Shown in pieces: positions 41,925 through 49,986 of a stretch of DNA of 64,000 nt. Position numbers and translations under genes: made by a program. The first letter of the stretch is position 1. Each line of letters starts with the position of its first letter. Under the pieces are notes generated by a model. The model saw nothing but the letters and a program-made list of their open reading frames with translations. It did no database searches and was not told the origin of the DNA. This DNA is from Pseudonocardia sp. DSM 110487. GTDB taxonomy: Bacteria; Actinomycetota; Actinomycetes; Mycobacteriales; Pseudonocardiaceae. The stretch lies in assembly GCF_019468565.1 (NCBI RefSeq), contig NZ_CP080521.1:8742001-8806000 (forward strand), read 5' to 3'.

Positions 41925-42230
41925 ATGCCGCTGGCGCTCTCGGAAGTCATCGCGCAGCTGCGCGCCGAACTCGCCGAAGCCATGCGCGCCGGTGAGAACG
42001 AACAGTTGCGCTTCGAACTCGGCCCCGTCGAGGTCGAACTCACCGTGGGTGTCGACAAGGAGGCCAAGCCGGGCGCCAAAGCGAAATTCTGGGTGCTCGA
42101 ATTGGGCACCGAGACACGCTTCGCGTCCGCCTCCACGCAGCGGATCAAGCTGACGCTCGACCCGCGTCACGCCGCCCAGCCCGGGCGCAGGCCCACGATC
42201 TCGGGCGACGAGGCACCGGACGAGCGCTAG
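41925..42230 (+). CDS. Trypco2 family protein
   Basis: 101 residues. LALSEVIAQLRAELAEAMRA (helix), then QLRFELGPVEVELTVGVDKE and KFWVLELGTETRFASAST followed by QRIKLTLDP. This helix plus beta-strand pattern is that of the trypsin-co-occurring domain 2 (Trypco2), named for its association with trypsin-like proteases in predicted NTP-dependent conflict systems. It is thought to be a partner or substrate/regulator of the protease. ATG 41925 has GCGAGGAG 6 bp upstream. Lies 320 bp after the protease-STAND gene and converges with the kinase gene (10 bp gap). Confidence 0.85.
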   Translation: MPLALSEVIAQLRAELAEAMRAGENEQLRFELGPVEVELTVGVDKEAKPGAKAKFWVLELGTETRFASASTQRIKLTLDPRHAAQPGRRPTISGDEAPDER

Positions 42231-42239
42231 TGTCCCGAA

Positions 42240-44120
42240 CTAGGCGGCGTCGAGCCGGGAGCTCGCGATCGTGGCCAGCTCCGACGCCTGTGTGCACGAC
42301 GCCGGCTCGGGTCGGTACACGTACAGGTTCATGACCTCGATCCGCGGGTTTCCGGTGTCGTCCATGTACTCACGCTGCTGAACGACGACAGAGCACCAGC
42401 CGCCCGGCTCGATCACCATGCGCCCTGGCTTGCCTCCGACATCGGCGGGCTCGCCGTCCTCCGCGCCGAACGGAAGCCTCCGGGCGAATGCGATCGTGAC
42501 GTTGCTGGTGGTCGACTCCGGCAGTCCCCACTGGCAGGAGAAGCCACCGAAGCCGGGCCACGAGCGGGCCGTCGTGCCGGTGGCGCGGGCGGCTTCCTCC
42601 GAGGTCAGCAGGTCACAGGCATTGCGTGCGGCCAGCACGGAGTCGGCGGGCCACGCCCGCTGCCCGATCCCCGGGGCGACGAGCCGGGCGGCGCCTGCCT
42701 CGGCGACCGCGGCCGCGATCAGGCAGAGGCTGCTCACCGGCTTCGGGCCGGAGATGCTCAAGAGCGCCGAGCTCCCGTCCGGATGCAACACCCGGTGCTC
42801 GCAGTACTCCTCGTCCACGTCCGACTCGAGCACCCGCGGACCGTCGGCGGGCGGGGACCAGCCGCTCGTGGTCCGCTGCGTCTCGGCGCCGTTGAACAGC
42901 TCGGCGTAGACCCCCAGTACGCCCCCACCGGTGGCATCGAGGTTGGCGGTGCACTCGCGGAACCGGCCGTTGTGCGGCTCGATCGACAGTTTGCCGAACC
43001 GATTGAGGACCGCCGGATCGAGGAGCGAGCAGGGATCGGCCGTACGTTCCACCGCGAGCGGGCCGGGCACGGCCGCGACGGACGTTCCGTCCGCGGGCGT
43101 GGTCCCCGCGGGGGTGGTGGGCGCCGCCTGTGGTGGCGACGCGGGCTCACCGGAGCCGACGACCAGCACCGTGGCCACCACGGCAGCTGCTGCGGCAAGG
43201 GCGACTGCCGCGATGGCAAGCGCCCGGCGCCGACGCCCCGGTGGTTCGAAGGTCCTCGTCGGAGCGATCGGGCGGCCCATGGACGCTGCCATTTCGCACA
43301 ACGCGTGCTGCGCCTGGACGGCCGTGGGCCGAGCCGCGGGGGCGTCGGCGGTGAGGTCGCGAAGGAGCCCGGTCAACGGACCGGCCTGCCGCGGGGGCGG
43401 CGCCCCACCCCGTCCGATGCGAGCGAGGAAGGCGAGCAGGTTTCCCTCGCCCGGACCGAACGGCGGCTGTCCCTCGACCGCGGCGTACAACGTGGCGCCC
43501 AGGGAGTACATGTCGCTGCGCGCGTCGGTGGCCTCGCCGCGGGCGGTCTCGGGCGCGAAGTAGGCAGGCGTCCCGGTGAGGACGCCTGTTGCCGTGAGCG
43601 CGGGCACCGCCGCCGCGTGGGAGATCCCGAAGTCGGCGAGCTTGACCATCGGAGCGGCGGGGGATCCGGTGACGAGGACGTTGTCCGGCTTGACGTCGCG
43701 GTGGACGATGCCTGACGCGTGAGCGGCTGCGAGCGCGCCCGCGATCTGCGCACCGATCATGGCCACGTCGACCGGAGGCAGCGCACCCCACTCGCCGAGC
43801 AGGTTCCCGAGCGAACGGGCCGGCACGTACTCCATGACGAGCCACGGCTCGTCGTTCTCGATGACGACGTCGAACACCGTGACGACGTGCGGGTGGTGCA
43901 GCGCTGCCGCGATCCGCGCCTCCCGCATCGTGCGTTCCCGCGCAACGGCCGCGTCGGCGGCGGGCAGCCCGTCGAGCCTGACCTGCTTGAGCGCAACCGT
44001 GCGGCCGAGCAGCTCGTCGGTGGCACGCCAGACCGTGCCCATCCCGCCCCTGCCGAGCAGCTCGTGCAGCCGGTACCGGCCGGCCACCATCCGGCCGACC
44101 CCGTCGTTCCCCCCACCCAT
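42240..44120 (-). CDS. Membrane Ser/Thr protein kinase with tandem DUF3558-like ectodomains
   Basis: 626 residues. The PknB-type kinase domain (about 15-270) has glycine loop LLGRGGMGTVW, Lys45 (VALKQV), HRDVKPDN with Asp142 and DFG with Asp163. A proline-rich linker and one membrane helix (about 300-328) follow. The extracellular part has two copies of a DUF3558-like fold, each with paired cysteines: DPCSLLDPAVLNRFG...FRECTANL and NACDLLTSEEAARATG...FSCQWGLP. DUF3558 domains are usually lipoproteins of actinobacterial envelopes, so this kinase probably senses an envelope or exogenous ligand. ATG 44120. Convergent with Trypco2. Confidence 0.9.
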   Translation of the reverse strand: MGGGNDGVGRMVAGRYRLHELLGRGGMGTVWRATDELLGRTVALKQVRLDGLPAADAAVARERTMREARIAAALHHPHVVTVFDVVIENDEPWLVMEYVPARSLGNLLGEWGALPPVDVAMIGAQIAGALAAAHASGIVHRDVKPDNVLVTGSPAAPMVKLADFGISHAAAVPALTATGVLTGTPAYFAPETARGEATDARSDMYSLGATLYAAVEGQPPFGPGEGNLLAFLARIGRGGAPPPRQAGPLTGLLRDLTADAPAARPTAVQAQHALCEMAASMGRPIAPTRTFEPPGRRRRALAIAAVALAAAAAVVATVLVVGSGEPASPPQAAPTTPAGTTPADGTSVAAVPGPLAVERTADPCSLLDPAVLNRFGKLSIEPHNGRFRECTANLDATGGGVLGVYAELFNGAETQRTTSGWSPPADGPRVLESDVDEEYCEHRVLHPDGSSALLSISGPKPVSSLCLIAAAVAEAGAARLVAPGIGQRAWPADSVLAARNACDLLTSEEAARATGTTARSWPGFGGFSCQWGLPESTTSNVTIAFARRLPFGAEDGEPADVGGKPGRMVIEPGGWCSVVVQQREYMDDTGNPRIEVMNLYVYRPEPASCTQASELATIASSRLDAA

Positions 44121-44159
44121 GCCAACCCCCCGTTCGCTCGATCGAGCGTAATGGGCGGC

Positions 44160-44843
44160 TCAGCCAGGCCTCCCACCAGCCGGAACCCGGGCCCGCACGG
44201 CCAGCACCACGGGCGTGGGCCCACCGCTCTCGGCGAACCGCTCCGGCACCATGCCCGCGTCCAGAACGGCGTTCAGCAGCTCGGCGAGCGGGAGGTGGCT
44301 GGCGCCGACCTTGTCGCGGATGCCCTGGTCGGTCCACGACTCCGTGGTCCAGTGACCATCGCCGTAACCGGGCCGGATCACGACCGCCTCCGGATCTGAG
44401 CGGTCGGCGAACCCGCCGCAGAAGCACGGGTGGACGCCGACGTGGACGAACACCCCGCCCGGCCGCACCACCCGCGCGGCCTCGCGGAGCACGGCCGGGT
44501 AGGCGGGCATGTCGGTGTGGACCATCACCGCGATCGCCGCATCGACGGACGCGTCACCCAGCGGGAGCCGTTCGGCGTCGGCGCGGGTACACGCGAGCCG
44601 GCCCTGCGCGTGCCGCAACATCCCGGCCGAGACGTCGACGCCGATCGGTGTCCAGCCCAGCGCCCGCACGCTCGCGGCGTGCACCCCGGTGCCGCAGCCG
44701 ATCTCGAGGCAGCGGCCGGCGCCCGGCCCGAGCAGGTCCCGCAGCGAGCGGTCGATCCCGAGCGGATCGTCCGCCGAAGTGCGGGGCAGGAACTCCCCCT
44801 CGTACCAGTCCGCGATCTCGTCGTACGCCGCCGTCGCCGCCAT
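44160..44843 (-). CDS. Class I SAM-dependent methyltransferase
   Basis: 227 residues. YDEIADWYEGEFLPR precedes RCLEIGCGTGVHAASVRALG (SAM motif I), PIGVDVSAGMLRHAQ (II), DAAIAVMVHTDMPAYPAVLR and REAARVVRPGGVFVHVGVHP (post-III), as in the UbiE/SmtA group. Substrate unknown. ATG 44843 is chosen because the family N-terminus starts there; in-frame codons further upstream overlap the repeat array. The kinase gene begins 40 bp beyond its stop. Confidence 0.85.
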   Translation of the reverse strand: MAATAAYDEIADWYEGEFLPRTSADDPLGIDRSLRDLLGPGAGRCLEIGCGTGVHAASVRALGWTPIGVDVSAGMLRHAQGRLACTRADAERLPLGDASVDAAIAVMVHTDMPAYPAVLREAARVVRPGGVFVHVGVHPCFCGGFADRSDPEAVVIRPGYGDGHWTTESWTDQGIRDKVGASHLPLAELLNAVLDAGMVPERFAESGGPTPVVLAVRARVPAGGRPG

Positions 44844-44920
44844 GCGCCCTCCCCCGCAGTCGAGGCCGAGGTTAGCGGCCGGCGAGTGGATCGAACGGCC
44901 CCTTCGCGCACGCGGGAGGT

Positions 44921-44998
44921 CACACACCGACTTCGGCGGTCGCACACCGACTGCTGTCAGTGCGCCAACACAGACGTCGGTGTGTGGACAGTCGGATG
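44921..44998. repeat. Second phased inverted intergenic array
   Basis: CACACCGACT at 44923-44932 and 44943-44952 (20 bp apart), followed by the inverted unit CGTCGGTGTG at 44975-44984 and a weaker AGTCGGATG at 44990-44998. The two-forward-then-inverted design and the 20-bp step copy the array at 28193-28262, although the 10-mer itself differs. It lies between a methyltransferase start and a lipoprotein start (divergent). Confidence 0.65.
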
Positions 44999-45089
44999 GC
45001 GCCGGCTCCAGGATCAGTGAAACGTCGCTGAGGCGCCCGTGCAACTCGCCGCCGTCACAGTCCTGCCCGTAGCCACGAGAGGAGCACGG

Positions 45090-45617
45090 ATGGGCAGGAA
45101 GTGCGGCCGCACGGCAGGACGGTCGAAGGGGCGGGCCGTCGGGCTCGGGGTCGCGCTGATCGCTCTCGGCCTGGTCACCGGCTGCGCGGTGCAGGTCAAC
45201 AACCCCGGGTTCGCAGCCGGCCCGACGCCGTCCGCGACGGCCGGTGCGGCCGTCTCCACGCGGGTTCCCACCGGATCGGCCGCCGCCCCGAGCCCGGGTC
45301 CCATCGCCCAAGGCGACGGGGTGGCGGCCCTGTGCCGGGTGTCGACGGCCGCCGAGTTCCAGTTGGCGGTCGAGTACGGGAGCCACCTAGGCCCCGCGTC
45401 GCTGCGATACTCCGCCGACATGTGGGACGCGCTGGCGTCCAGCGGGCCTCCGGAGCTCAGCGCGGACGCCGCGGAGCTCGCCGTCCAGTACCGCGTGCTC
45501 GCCGGCGCCGATGACATCGACAGCGCGTGGGAGCGGGTCGGCGACACGGCGACCGCGGCGTTCCGGCGGGTCGAGTCCTACGCTGACGCGCACTGCGACT
45601 CGGGCCAGGTCAAGTAG
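45090..45617 (+). CDS. Small lipoprotein of unknown function
   Basis: 175 residues. A basic n-region and VGLGVALIALGLVTGC give a lipoprotein signal with lipobox LVTGC. A Ala/Pro/Thr-rich linker follows (about residues 45-75), then a compact alpha-helical domain of about 100 residues (VAALCRVSTAAEFQLAVEYG, AELAVQYRVLAGADDIDS) ending near a cysteine pair. Family not recognised. ATG 45090 has GAGAGGA 6 bp upstream, better than the in-frame codon at 45039. Overlaps the convergent TetR gene by 8 bp. Confidence 0.7.
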   Translation: MGRKCGRTAGRSKGRAVGLGVALIALGLVTGCAVQVNNPGFAAGPTPSATAGAAVSTRVPTGSAAAPSPGPIAQGDGVAALCRVSTAAEFQLAVEYGSHLGPASLRYSADMWDALASSGPPELSADAAELAVQYRVLAGADDIDSAWERVGDTATAAFRRVESYADAHCDSGQVK

Positions 45618-46173
45618 CGGGCCGGCGTAGCCCTGCCAGCAGGAGCCCGACCAGTCGGCGAGCGTCGTAGCGGGGGTCGCTGTCCGCGCCGATGCAGAGG
45701 TTCCCGACGGCCCGCATGAGCTCGTAGGCCTCCAGGTCGGCGCCGATCTCGTCGGAAGCGGCTGCCTCGTCGATCAACCGGGTGCACACCGGCAGGAGCC
45801 GGTCGAGGAAGTAGGCGTGCAGGGCCTCGAACTGAGGGCTGTCCGGCCGTAGCGCGGCGGCCAGTCCGTGCTTGGTCACGAGGAGATCGACGAACAGGTC
45901 GATCCATCGGACCAGCGCGGCATACGGGGACTCCGCGCAGGCCAGGCCGGTTTCGCCCGCCTCAGCGCACGCCTCGATCTGGTGCCGGTAGACGGCGACG
46001 ACCAGGTCCGCGCGTGTTGGGAAGTGGCGGTAGACGGTGCCCGTCCCGACGCCTGCCCTCGCCGCGATGTCGCGCACCGGCGCCTCCACGCCGGAGGCGA
46101 CGAAGACCGCGGCGGCGGCGTCGAGCAGAGCTTGCTCGTTGCGCCGGGCGTCGGCCCGCCTGCGAGCTGACAC
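45610..46173 (-). CDS. TetR family repressor of the LLM oxidoreductase
   Basis: 187 residues. ARRNEQALLDAAAAVFVASG then RDIAARAGVGTGTVYRHFPT is a typical TetR HTH. The C-terminal domain (SPYAALVRWIDLFVDLLVTK) matches the SbtR-like group. GTG 46173 is preferred because AGGAAGG stands at the right distance; GTG 46179 is two codons longer. Two perfect palindromes just upstream (46191-46229) also precede the divergent LLM gene, so it controls both. Confidence 0.87.
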   Translation of the reverse strand: MSARRRADARRNEQALLDAAAAVFVASGVEAPVRDIAARAGVGTGTVYRHFPTRADLVVAVYRHQIEACAEAGETGLACAESPYAALVRWIDLFVDLLVTKHGLAAALRPDSPQFEALHAYFLDRLLPVCTRLIDEAAASDEIGADLEAYELMRAVGNLCIGADSDPRYDARRLVGLLLAGLRRPAT

Positions 46174-46190
46174 GCCCACCCCTTCCTAAC

Positions 46191-46229
46191 CGGAACTTCG
46201 TTCCGTATGGTTACCGGAACAATGTTCCG
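46191..46229. promoter_or_regulatory. Twin TetR operators
   Basis: CGGAACTTCGTTCCG (46191-46205) and CGGAACAATGTTCCG (46215-46229): two perfect CGGAAC-N3-GTTCCG palindromes with centres 24 bp apart. They occupy the divergent gap between the TetR gene and the LLM gene. Confidence 0.85.
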
Positions 46230-46276
46230 CCTGGCCATCATGACAGGCGGTGCCGGTGTCGAAAGGACCACGGCCC

Positions 46277-47170
46277 ATGTCGGAGACCTCCTCAACGAGC
46301 TTCGGGATCATGACCGCCCCGATGCAGGTCGACTACCAGGACATCCTGCGTGTCTGGCGCGAGGCGGACACGGTTCCCGAGATCGAGCACGCGTGGCTGT
46401 TCGACCACCTCATGCCGATCGCGGGCGACCCGGACGGACCGATCCACGAAGGCTGGACGCTGCTGTCGGCCCTCGCCGCACAGACCCGCAGGCTGCGGAT
46501 CGGCCTGCTCGTGACGAGCAACCGCTTCCGGCCGCCCGCGATGCTGGCCAAGATCGCCACGACCGTCGACATCGTCTCCGGCGGGCGGCTCGACTTCGGC
46601 ATCGGCGCCGGCTCGCGGCCCAGCCACCCGCTGGCCAAGCGCGAGTACGACGCGCACGGCCTGCCCTTCCACGACGCCGCCCACGCCGTGGCGAGCCTCG
46701 CCGAGGCGTGCACCGTGATCCGGCGGCTGTGGACGGAGGCCGAGCCGTTCGACTTCGACGGCAGCCACGTCCGGCTCACCGGGGCGTTCGGCAACCCCAG
46801 ACCCGTCCAGCACCCCCATCCACCGATCGTCATCGGCGGGCGATCGGCCGCGACGCTGCGCGTGGTCGCCGAGCACGCCGACGTGTGGAACATCCCCGGC
46901 GGCGACATCGACGACGCCGTCCGCCGCGGCGCGCTGCTGGACCGATACTGCGTAGAGATCGGGCGCGATCCCGCCTCGATCACGCGCTCGATCCACCTGC
47001 CCGTCTCGTACGAGGAACCCGGCTCCACGCGGGGCGCGATCGCCGAAGCGATCGACGCAGGCTTCCGGCACATCGTCCTCGGGTTGCCTGCGCCCTACCC
47101 GGCCGAGGTCGCGCGATGGGTCGCCGACGAGCTCGTCACGACGTCGGCAGGGCAGCTCACGGCGCCTTGA
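46277..47170 (+). CDS. LLM class (F420-type) oxidoreductase, TetR-controlled
   Basis: 297 residues, luciferase-like TIM barrel. FGIMTAPMQVDYQDILRVW, HAWLFDHLMPIAGD, RLRIGLLVTSNRFRPPAMLA and GRLDFGIGAGSRPSHPLAKR are characteristic, the last being the GxGAG loop of F420-dependent monooxygenase or dehydrogenase families. ATG 46277, after GAAAGGA. Divergent from a TetR gene across twin operators, so substrate-inducible; substrate unknown. Its end overlaps the convergent RDD gene by 14 bp. Confidence 0.87.
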   Translation: MSETSSTSFGIMTAPMQVDYQDILRVWREADTVPEIEHAWLFDHLMPIAGDPDGPIHEGWTLLSALAAQTRRLRIGLLVTSNRFRPPAMLAKIATTVDIVSGGRLDFGIGAGSRPSHPLAKREYDAHGLPFHDAAHAVASLAEACTVIRRLWTEAEPFDFDGSHVRLTGAFGNPRPVQHPHPPIVIGGRSAATLRVVAEHADVWNIPGGDIDDAVRRGALLDRYCVEIGRDPASITRSIHLPVSYEEPGSTRGAIAEAIDAGFRHIVLGLPAPYPAEVARWVADELVTTSAGQLTAP

Positions 47171-47771
47171 TCACGACTGTCCCCGCGAAGCGGTCGTGCA
47201 GGGCCTGGCGCAGCCGCTGGTCGGTGATGACCGGGACGCCGTCGGCGACGCTCAGCCCGACGGCGAGCAGCATGCCGAGCGTGGCGGCCGACCAGCTGAG
47301 CCCCGCCAGCAGCCCGATGAGGGCGAACGCGCCGGGGTAGGCGGCCGCGCGCCGCAGCAGGACCTGCTGCGACAGCGGGCGGCCGTCGACTCCGGCGACG
47401 CGGATCTTCATCGCCATCTTGCCGAGGGTCTGCCCCGACCGGGCATGCAGGAAGTAGTCGTACCCGGCGTAGAGGAGACCGGCCACCACCCAGTTCACCA
47501 GATACAGCAGGAACAGACCGGGGCCTGCCAGCACCCCGTACGCCGAGACCGCGAAGAGCGGCACGAACAGGGCGAACAGGATCGACGACACGATGATGTT
47601 CGCGACCATGAACACGGCGCCGTCGATGATGCGGGCCACGAGCCGCTCCCACCACTCGGCGAGCGGCGGCCCCATCGGCGGCTGCGGGCCGGAGTAGCCC
47701 GGCCCGCCGGGGTAGCCGTACGGAGGTGGGCCGGGGTGGTTCTGCGGGGACCATGGCTGCTCGTTGCTCAT
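47157..47771 (-). CDS. RDD family membrane protein
   Basis: 204 residues. A glycine/proline/tyrosine-rich N-terminus of about 35 residues is followed by an RDD domain: WWERLVARIIDGAVFMVAN (with the R-x-x-D variant RIIDG), two membrane helices, FLHARSGQTLGKMAMKIRVA (the GQTxGK motif), and a third helix pair. Function unknown; some RDD proteins are Na+/H+ antiporters. Start ATG 47771. No linked operon partner on its strand; the WYL gene begins 70 bp upstream. Confidence 0.82.
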   Translation of the reverse strand: MSNEQPWSPQNHPGPPPYGYPGGPGYSGPQPPMGPPLAEWWERLVARIIDGAVFMVANIIVSSILFALFVPLFAVSAYGVLAGPGLFLLYLVNWVVAGLLYAGYDYFLHARSGQTLGKMAMKIRVAGVDGRPLSQQVLLRRAAAYPGAFALIGLLAGLSWSAATLGMLLAVGLSVADGVPVITDQRLRQALHDRFAGTVVIKAP

Positions 47772-47840
47772 CGACTTCTCCAGATCCAGTGGGACGCGGT
47801 GCGAGGGAGAAGCGTGCTGCCGCGGGGTCCCACCGACGTT

Positions 47841-48800
47841 TCACGCGCGTCTCACGGCCCTGGCGTATCGCTCCGAGAGGAGGGCGATGTGGTCCGCCAG
47901 CTCCGGTGGATCCACGACCTCGAAGTCCACGCCGAGCATGCCGAGGTGCACGGCCAGGCTCTCGAGGCTGTCCGACCCGGTGTGGAGGACGCAGGTCGCG
48001 GCGTCGCGCGCCTCGACGTGCCCGACCGCCGCCGTGATGCGCTCCGCGACCTCGTCGGCGGGAGCGTGCACCACCACGCGGGCCCGATACCGCCACGCCG
48101 CGGCGGAGACGCGGCCGGACAGGTATGTGGTGACGTCGTCGGTGGGGAGGGGCCGCGGGGCGAAACGCGGGCCGGTCGGGATGCGCGGGGTGATGCGGTC
48201 GGCGCGGAAGGTGCGCCAGTCGCCGCGCTCGACGTCCCATGCGAGCAGGTACCAGCGCCGACCCCATGCGATCAACCGGTAGGGCTCGACGTCGCGCCGC
48301 GACTCTCCACCGCCGTGGGTGCGGTAGTCGAAGCGCAGCCGCTCCGCGTCGCGGCAGGCGGCGGCGAGCGTGGTGAGCACCTCGGCGTCGACCTGCGGCG
48401 AAGGCGTGTCCTCGGGCACGCGCAGCGCGAACTCGCCCAGCGCGGCGACCCGCGTGCGCAGCCGACGCGGCAGCACCTGCTCGATCTTCGCCAGGGCACG
48501 CAGCGACACCTCCTCGACACCGGCCAGGCCGGTGGCGGCACGCAGGCCGAGCACCGTGGCCACGGCCTCGTCGTCGTCGAGGAGCAACGGCGGCAGCTGC
48601 GCGCCTGCGCCGAGGCGGTAGCCGCCGACCGCGCCCCGGTTGGCGTCGACCGGGTAGCCGAGCGAGCGCAGCCGATCGATGTCGTTGCGGATGGTGCGCT
48701 CGCTCACCTCGAGCCGCTGCGCCAGCTCGGGCCCGGTCCACTCGCGACGCGACTGCAACAGCGACAGCAGGCGCAGCAGTCGCGCGGACGTCTCCAACAT
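47841..48800 (-). CDS. WYL domain transcriptional regulator (YafY/DeoR-like)
   Basis: 319 residues. The N-terminal winged HTH (TSARLLRLLSLLQSRREWTG, LEVSERTIRNDIDRLRSLGY) is followed by a WYL domain (RRDVEPYRLIAWGRRWYLLA) and a WCX C-terminal extension (VVHAPADEVAERITAAVGHV). WYL regulators respond to nucleic-acid or small ligands; many control stress or DNA-repair genes. Divergent from the epoxide hydrolase gene across a perfect dyad (48821-48843). Confidence 0.88.
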   Translation of the reverse strand: MLETSARLLRLLSLLQSRREWTGPELAQRLEVSERTIRNDIDRLRSLGYPVDANRGAVGGYRLGAGAQLPPLLLDDDEAVATVLGLRAATGLAGVEEVSLRALAKIEQVLPRRLRTRVAALGEFALRVPEDTPSPQVDAEVLTTLAAACRDAERLRFDYRTHGGGESRRDVEPYRLIAWGRRWYLLAWDVERGDWRTFRADRITPRIPTGPRFAPRPLPTDDVTTYLSGRVSAAAWRYRARVVVHAPADEVAERITAAVGHVEARDAATCVLHTGSDSLESLAVHLGMLGVDFEVVDPPELADHIALLSERYARAVRRA

Positions 48801-48820
48801 GGAAGGAATTCTGCCCGACT

Positions 48821-48843
48821 ATCAGGCACGAACCTTGCCTGAT
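48821..48843. promoter_or_regulatory. Operator between the WYL regulator and the epoxide hydrolase
   Basis: ATCAGGCA (48821-48828), 7-nt spacer, TGCCTGAT (48836-48843): a perfect 8-bp-arm dyad 20 bp from either start. Expected binding site of the WYL regulator. Confidence 0.75.
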
Positions 48844-48863
48844 TGGCCCGTACCGTCGTGTTC

Positions 48864-49982
48864 ATGGAGATCACGCCGTTCCAGATCGACGTCCCCCAGG
48901 CCGACCTCGACGACCTCGCCGACCGCCTTGCCCGTACCCGCTACACCGAGGAGCTCACCACCGGCGGCGACTACGGCGTGCGCGTCGAGCCCGTGCGCGA
49001 GCTGGTGCGCCGCTGGCGCGACGAGTTCGACTGGAGGGCCGTCGAGAAGCGGCTCAACGCCATCCCGCAGTTCACGACGACGATCGACGGACAGAACATC
49101 CACTTCCTGCACGTCCGCTCCCCCGAGCCGGACGCGTTCCCGCTGATCCTGACGCACGGCTGGCCGGGCTCGTTCGTCGAGTTCCTCGACGTGATCGGTC
49201 CGCTGACCGACCCCCGGGCACACGGCGGCGACCCGGCGCAGGCGTTCCACCTCGTCATCCCGTCGATCCCGGGCTTCGCGTTCTCGGGCCCGACCACCGA
49301 GCCCGGCTGGAACCGCTACCGCACGGCTCGCGCGTGGAAGGAGCTGATGGCGCGGCTGGGTTACGAACGCTACGGCGCGCACGGCAACGACGGGGGCTCG
49401 TTCGTCTCCCCGGAGCTGGGGCGGCTCGACCCCGAGCACGTGGTGGGCGTGCACGTCGACCAGATCTTCTCGTTCCCGTCCGGCGACCCGGCCGAGTTCG
49501 AGGGTATGCCAGAGGCGGAGATGGCCGAGCTGGCCACGCTGCAGAGCTTCGCCGCGGAGAAGTTCGGCTTCAACGAGCTGCAGTCGACGCAACCGCAGAA
49601 CCTCGCCCACGCGCTCGCCGACTCCCCTGCCGGCCAGCTGGCGTGGAGTTACCAGCTGTTCGGCGACGCTGTCCACCCCGACTTCGTGCTGACGAACGTC
49701 GCCATCTACTGGTTCACCCGCACCACCGCGTCGTCGATGCGGTTCTACTGGGAGGACCGGCACACCCCCGAGGAGGAGAAGCCGACGGGGCCGACGACCG
49801 TGCCGCTCGGGCTGGCCGCGTTCGCGCACGACTTCTCGGGCATCCGGCGCTTCGCCGAGCGCGACCACGCGAACATCGTGTCGTGGACGGAGTTCGACCG
49901 CGGCGGGCACTACGCCGCGCACGAGGTGCCGGACCTGCTGGCCGGTGACCTGCGGCAGTTCTTCGCCGGGCTGCGGGGCTGA
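48864..49982 (+). CDS. Epoxide hydrolase (microsomal/EphX type)
   Basis: 372 residues. The N-terminal EHN domain (FQIDVPQADLDDLADRLART, then WRDEFDWRAVEKRLNAIPQF) precedes an alpha/beta-hydrolase: oxyanion HGWPGSFVEF, nucleophile Asp in YGAHGNDGGSFV (GNDGG), cap-domain tyrosines and late GGHYAAHEVPD holding the base histidine. Opens epoxide rings with water. ATG 48864 is chosen over TTG 48843 as it matches the family start. Four bases before the AlkZ-like gene, so co-transcribed. Confidence 0.9.
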   Translation: MEITPFQIDVPQADLDDLADRLARTRYTEELTTGGDYGVRVEPVRELVRRWRDEFDWRAVEKRLNAIPQFTTTIDGQNIHFLHVRSPEPDAFPLILTHGWPGSFVEFLDVIGPLTDPRAHGGDPAQAFHLVIPSIPGFAFSGPTTEPGWNRYRTARAWKELMARLGYERYGAHGNDGGSFVSPELGRLDPEHVVGVHVDQIFSFPSGDPAEFEGMPEAEMAELATLQSFAAEKFGFNELQSTQPQNLAHALADSPAGQLAWSYQLFGDAVHPDFVLTNVAIYWFTRTTASSMRFYWEDRHTPEEEKPTGPTTVPLGLAAFAHDFSGIRRFAERDHANIVSWTEFDRGGHYAAHEVPDLLAGDLRQFFAGLRG

Positions 49983-49986
49983 TCCG

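Noticed and set aside
42240..44120. Kinase as a confirmed part of the protease-STAND system
   Set aside because: It is convergent with Trypco2 and has its own envelope-sensor ectodomain; adjacency alone is not enough.
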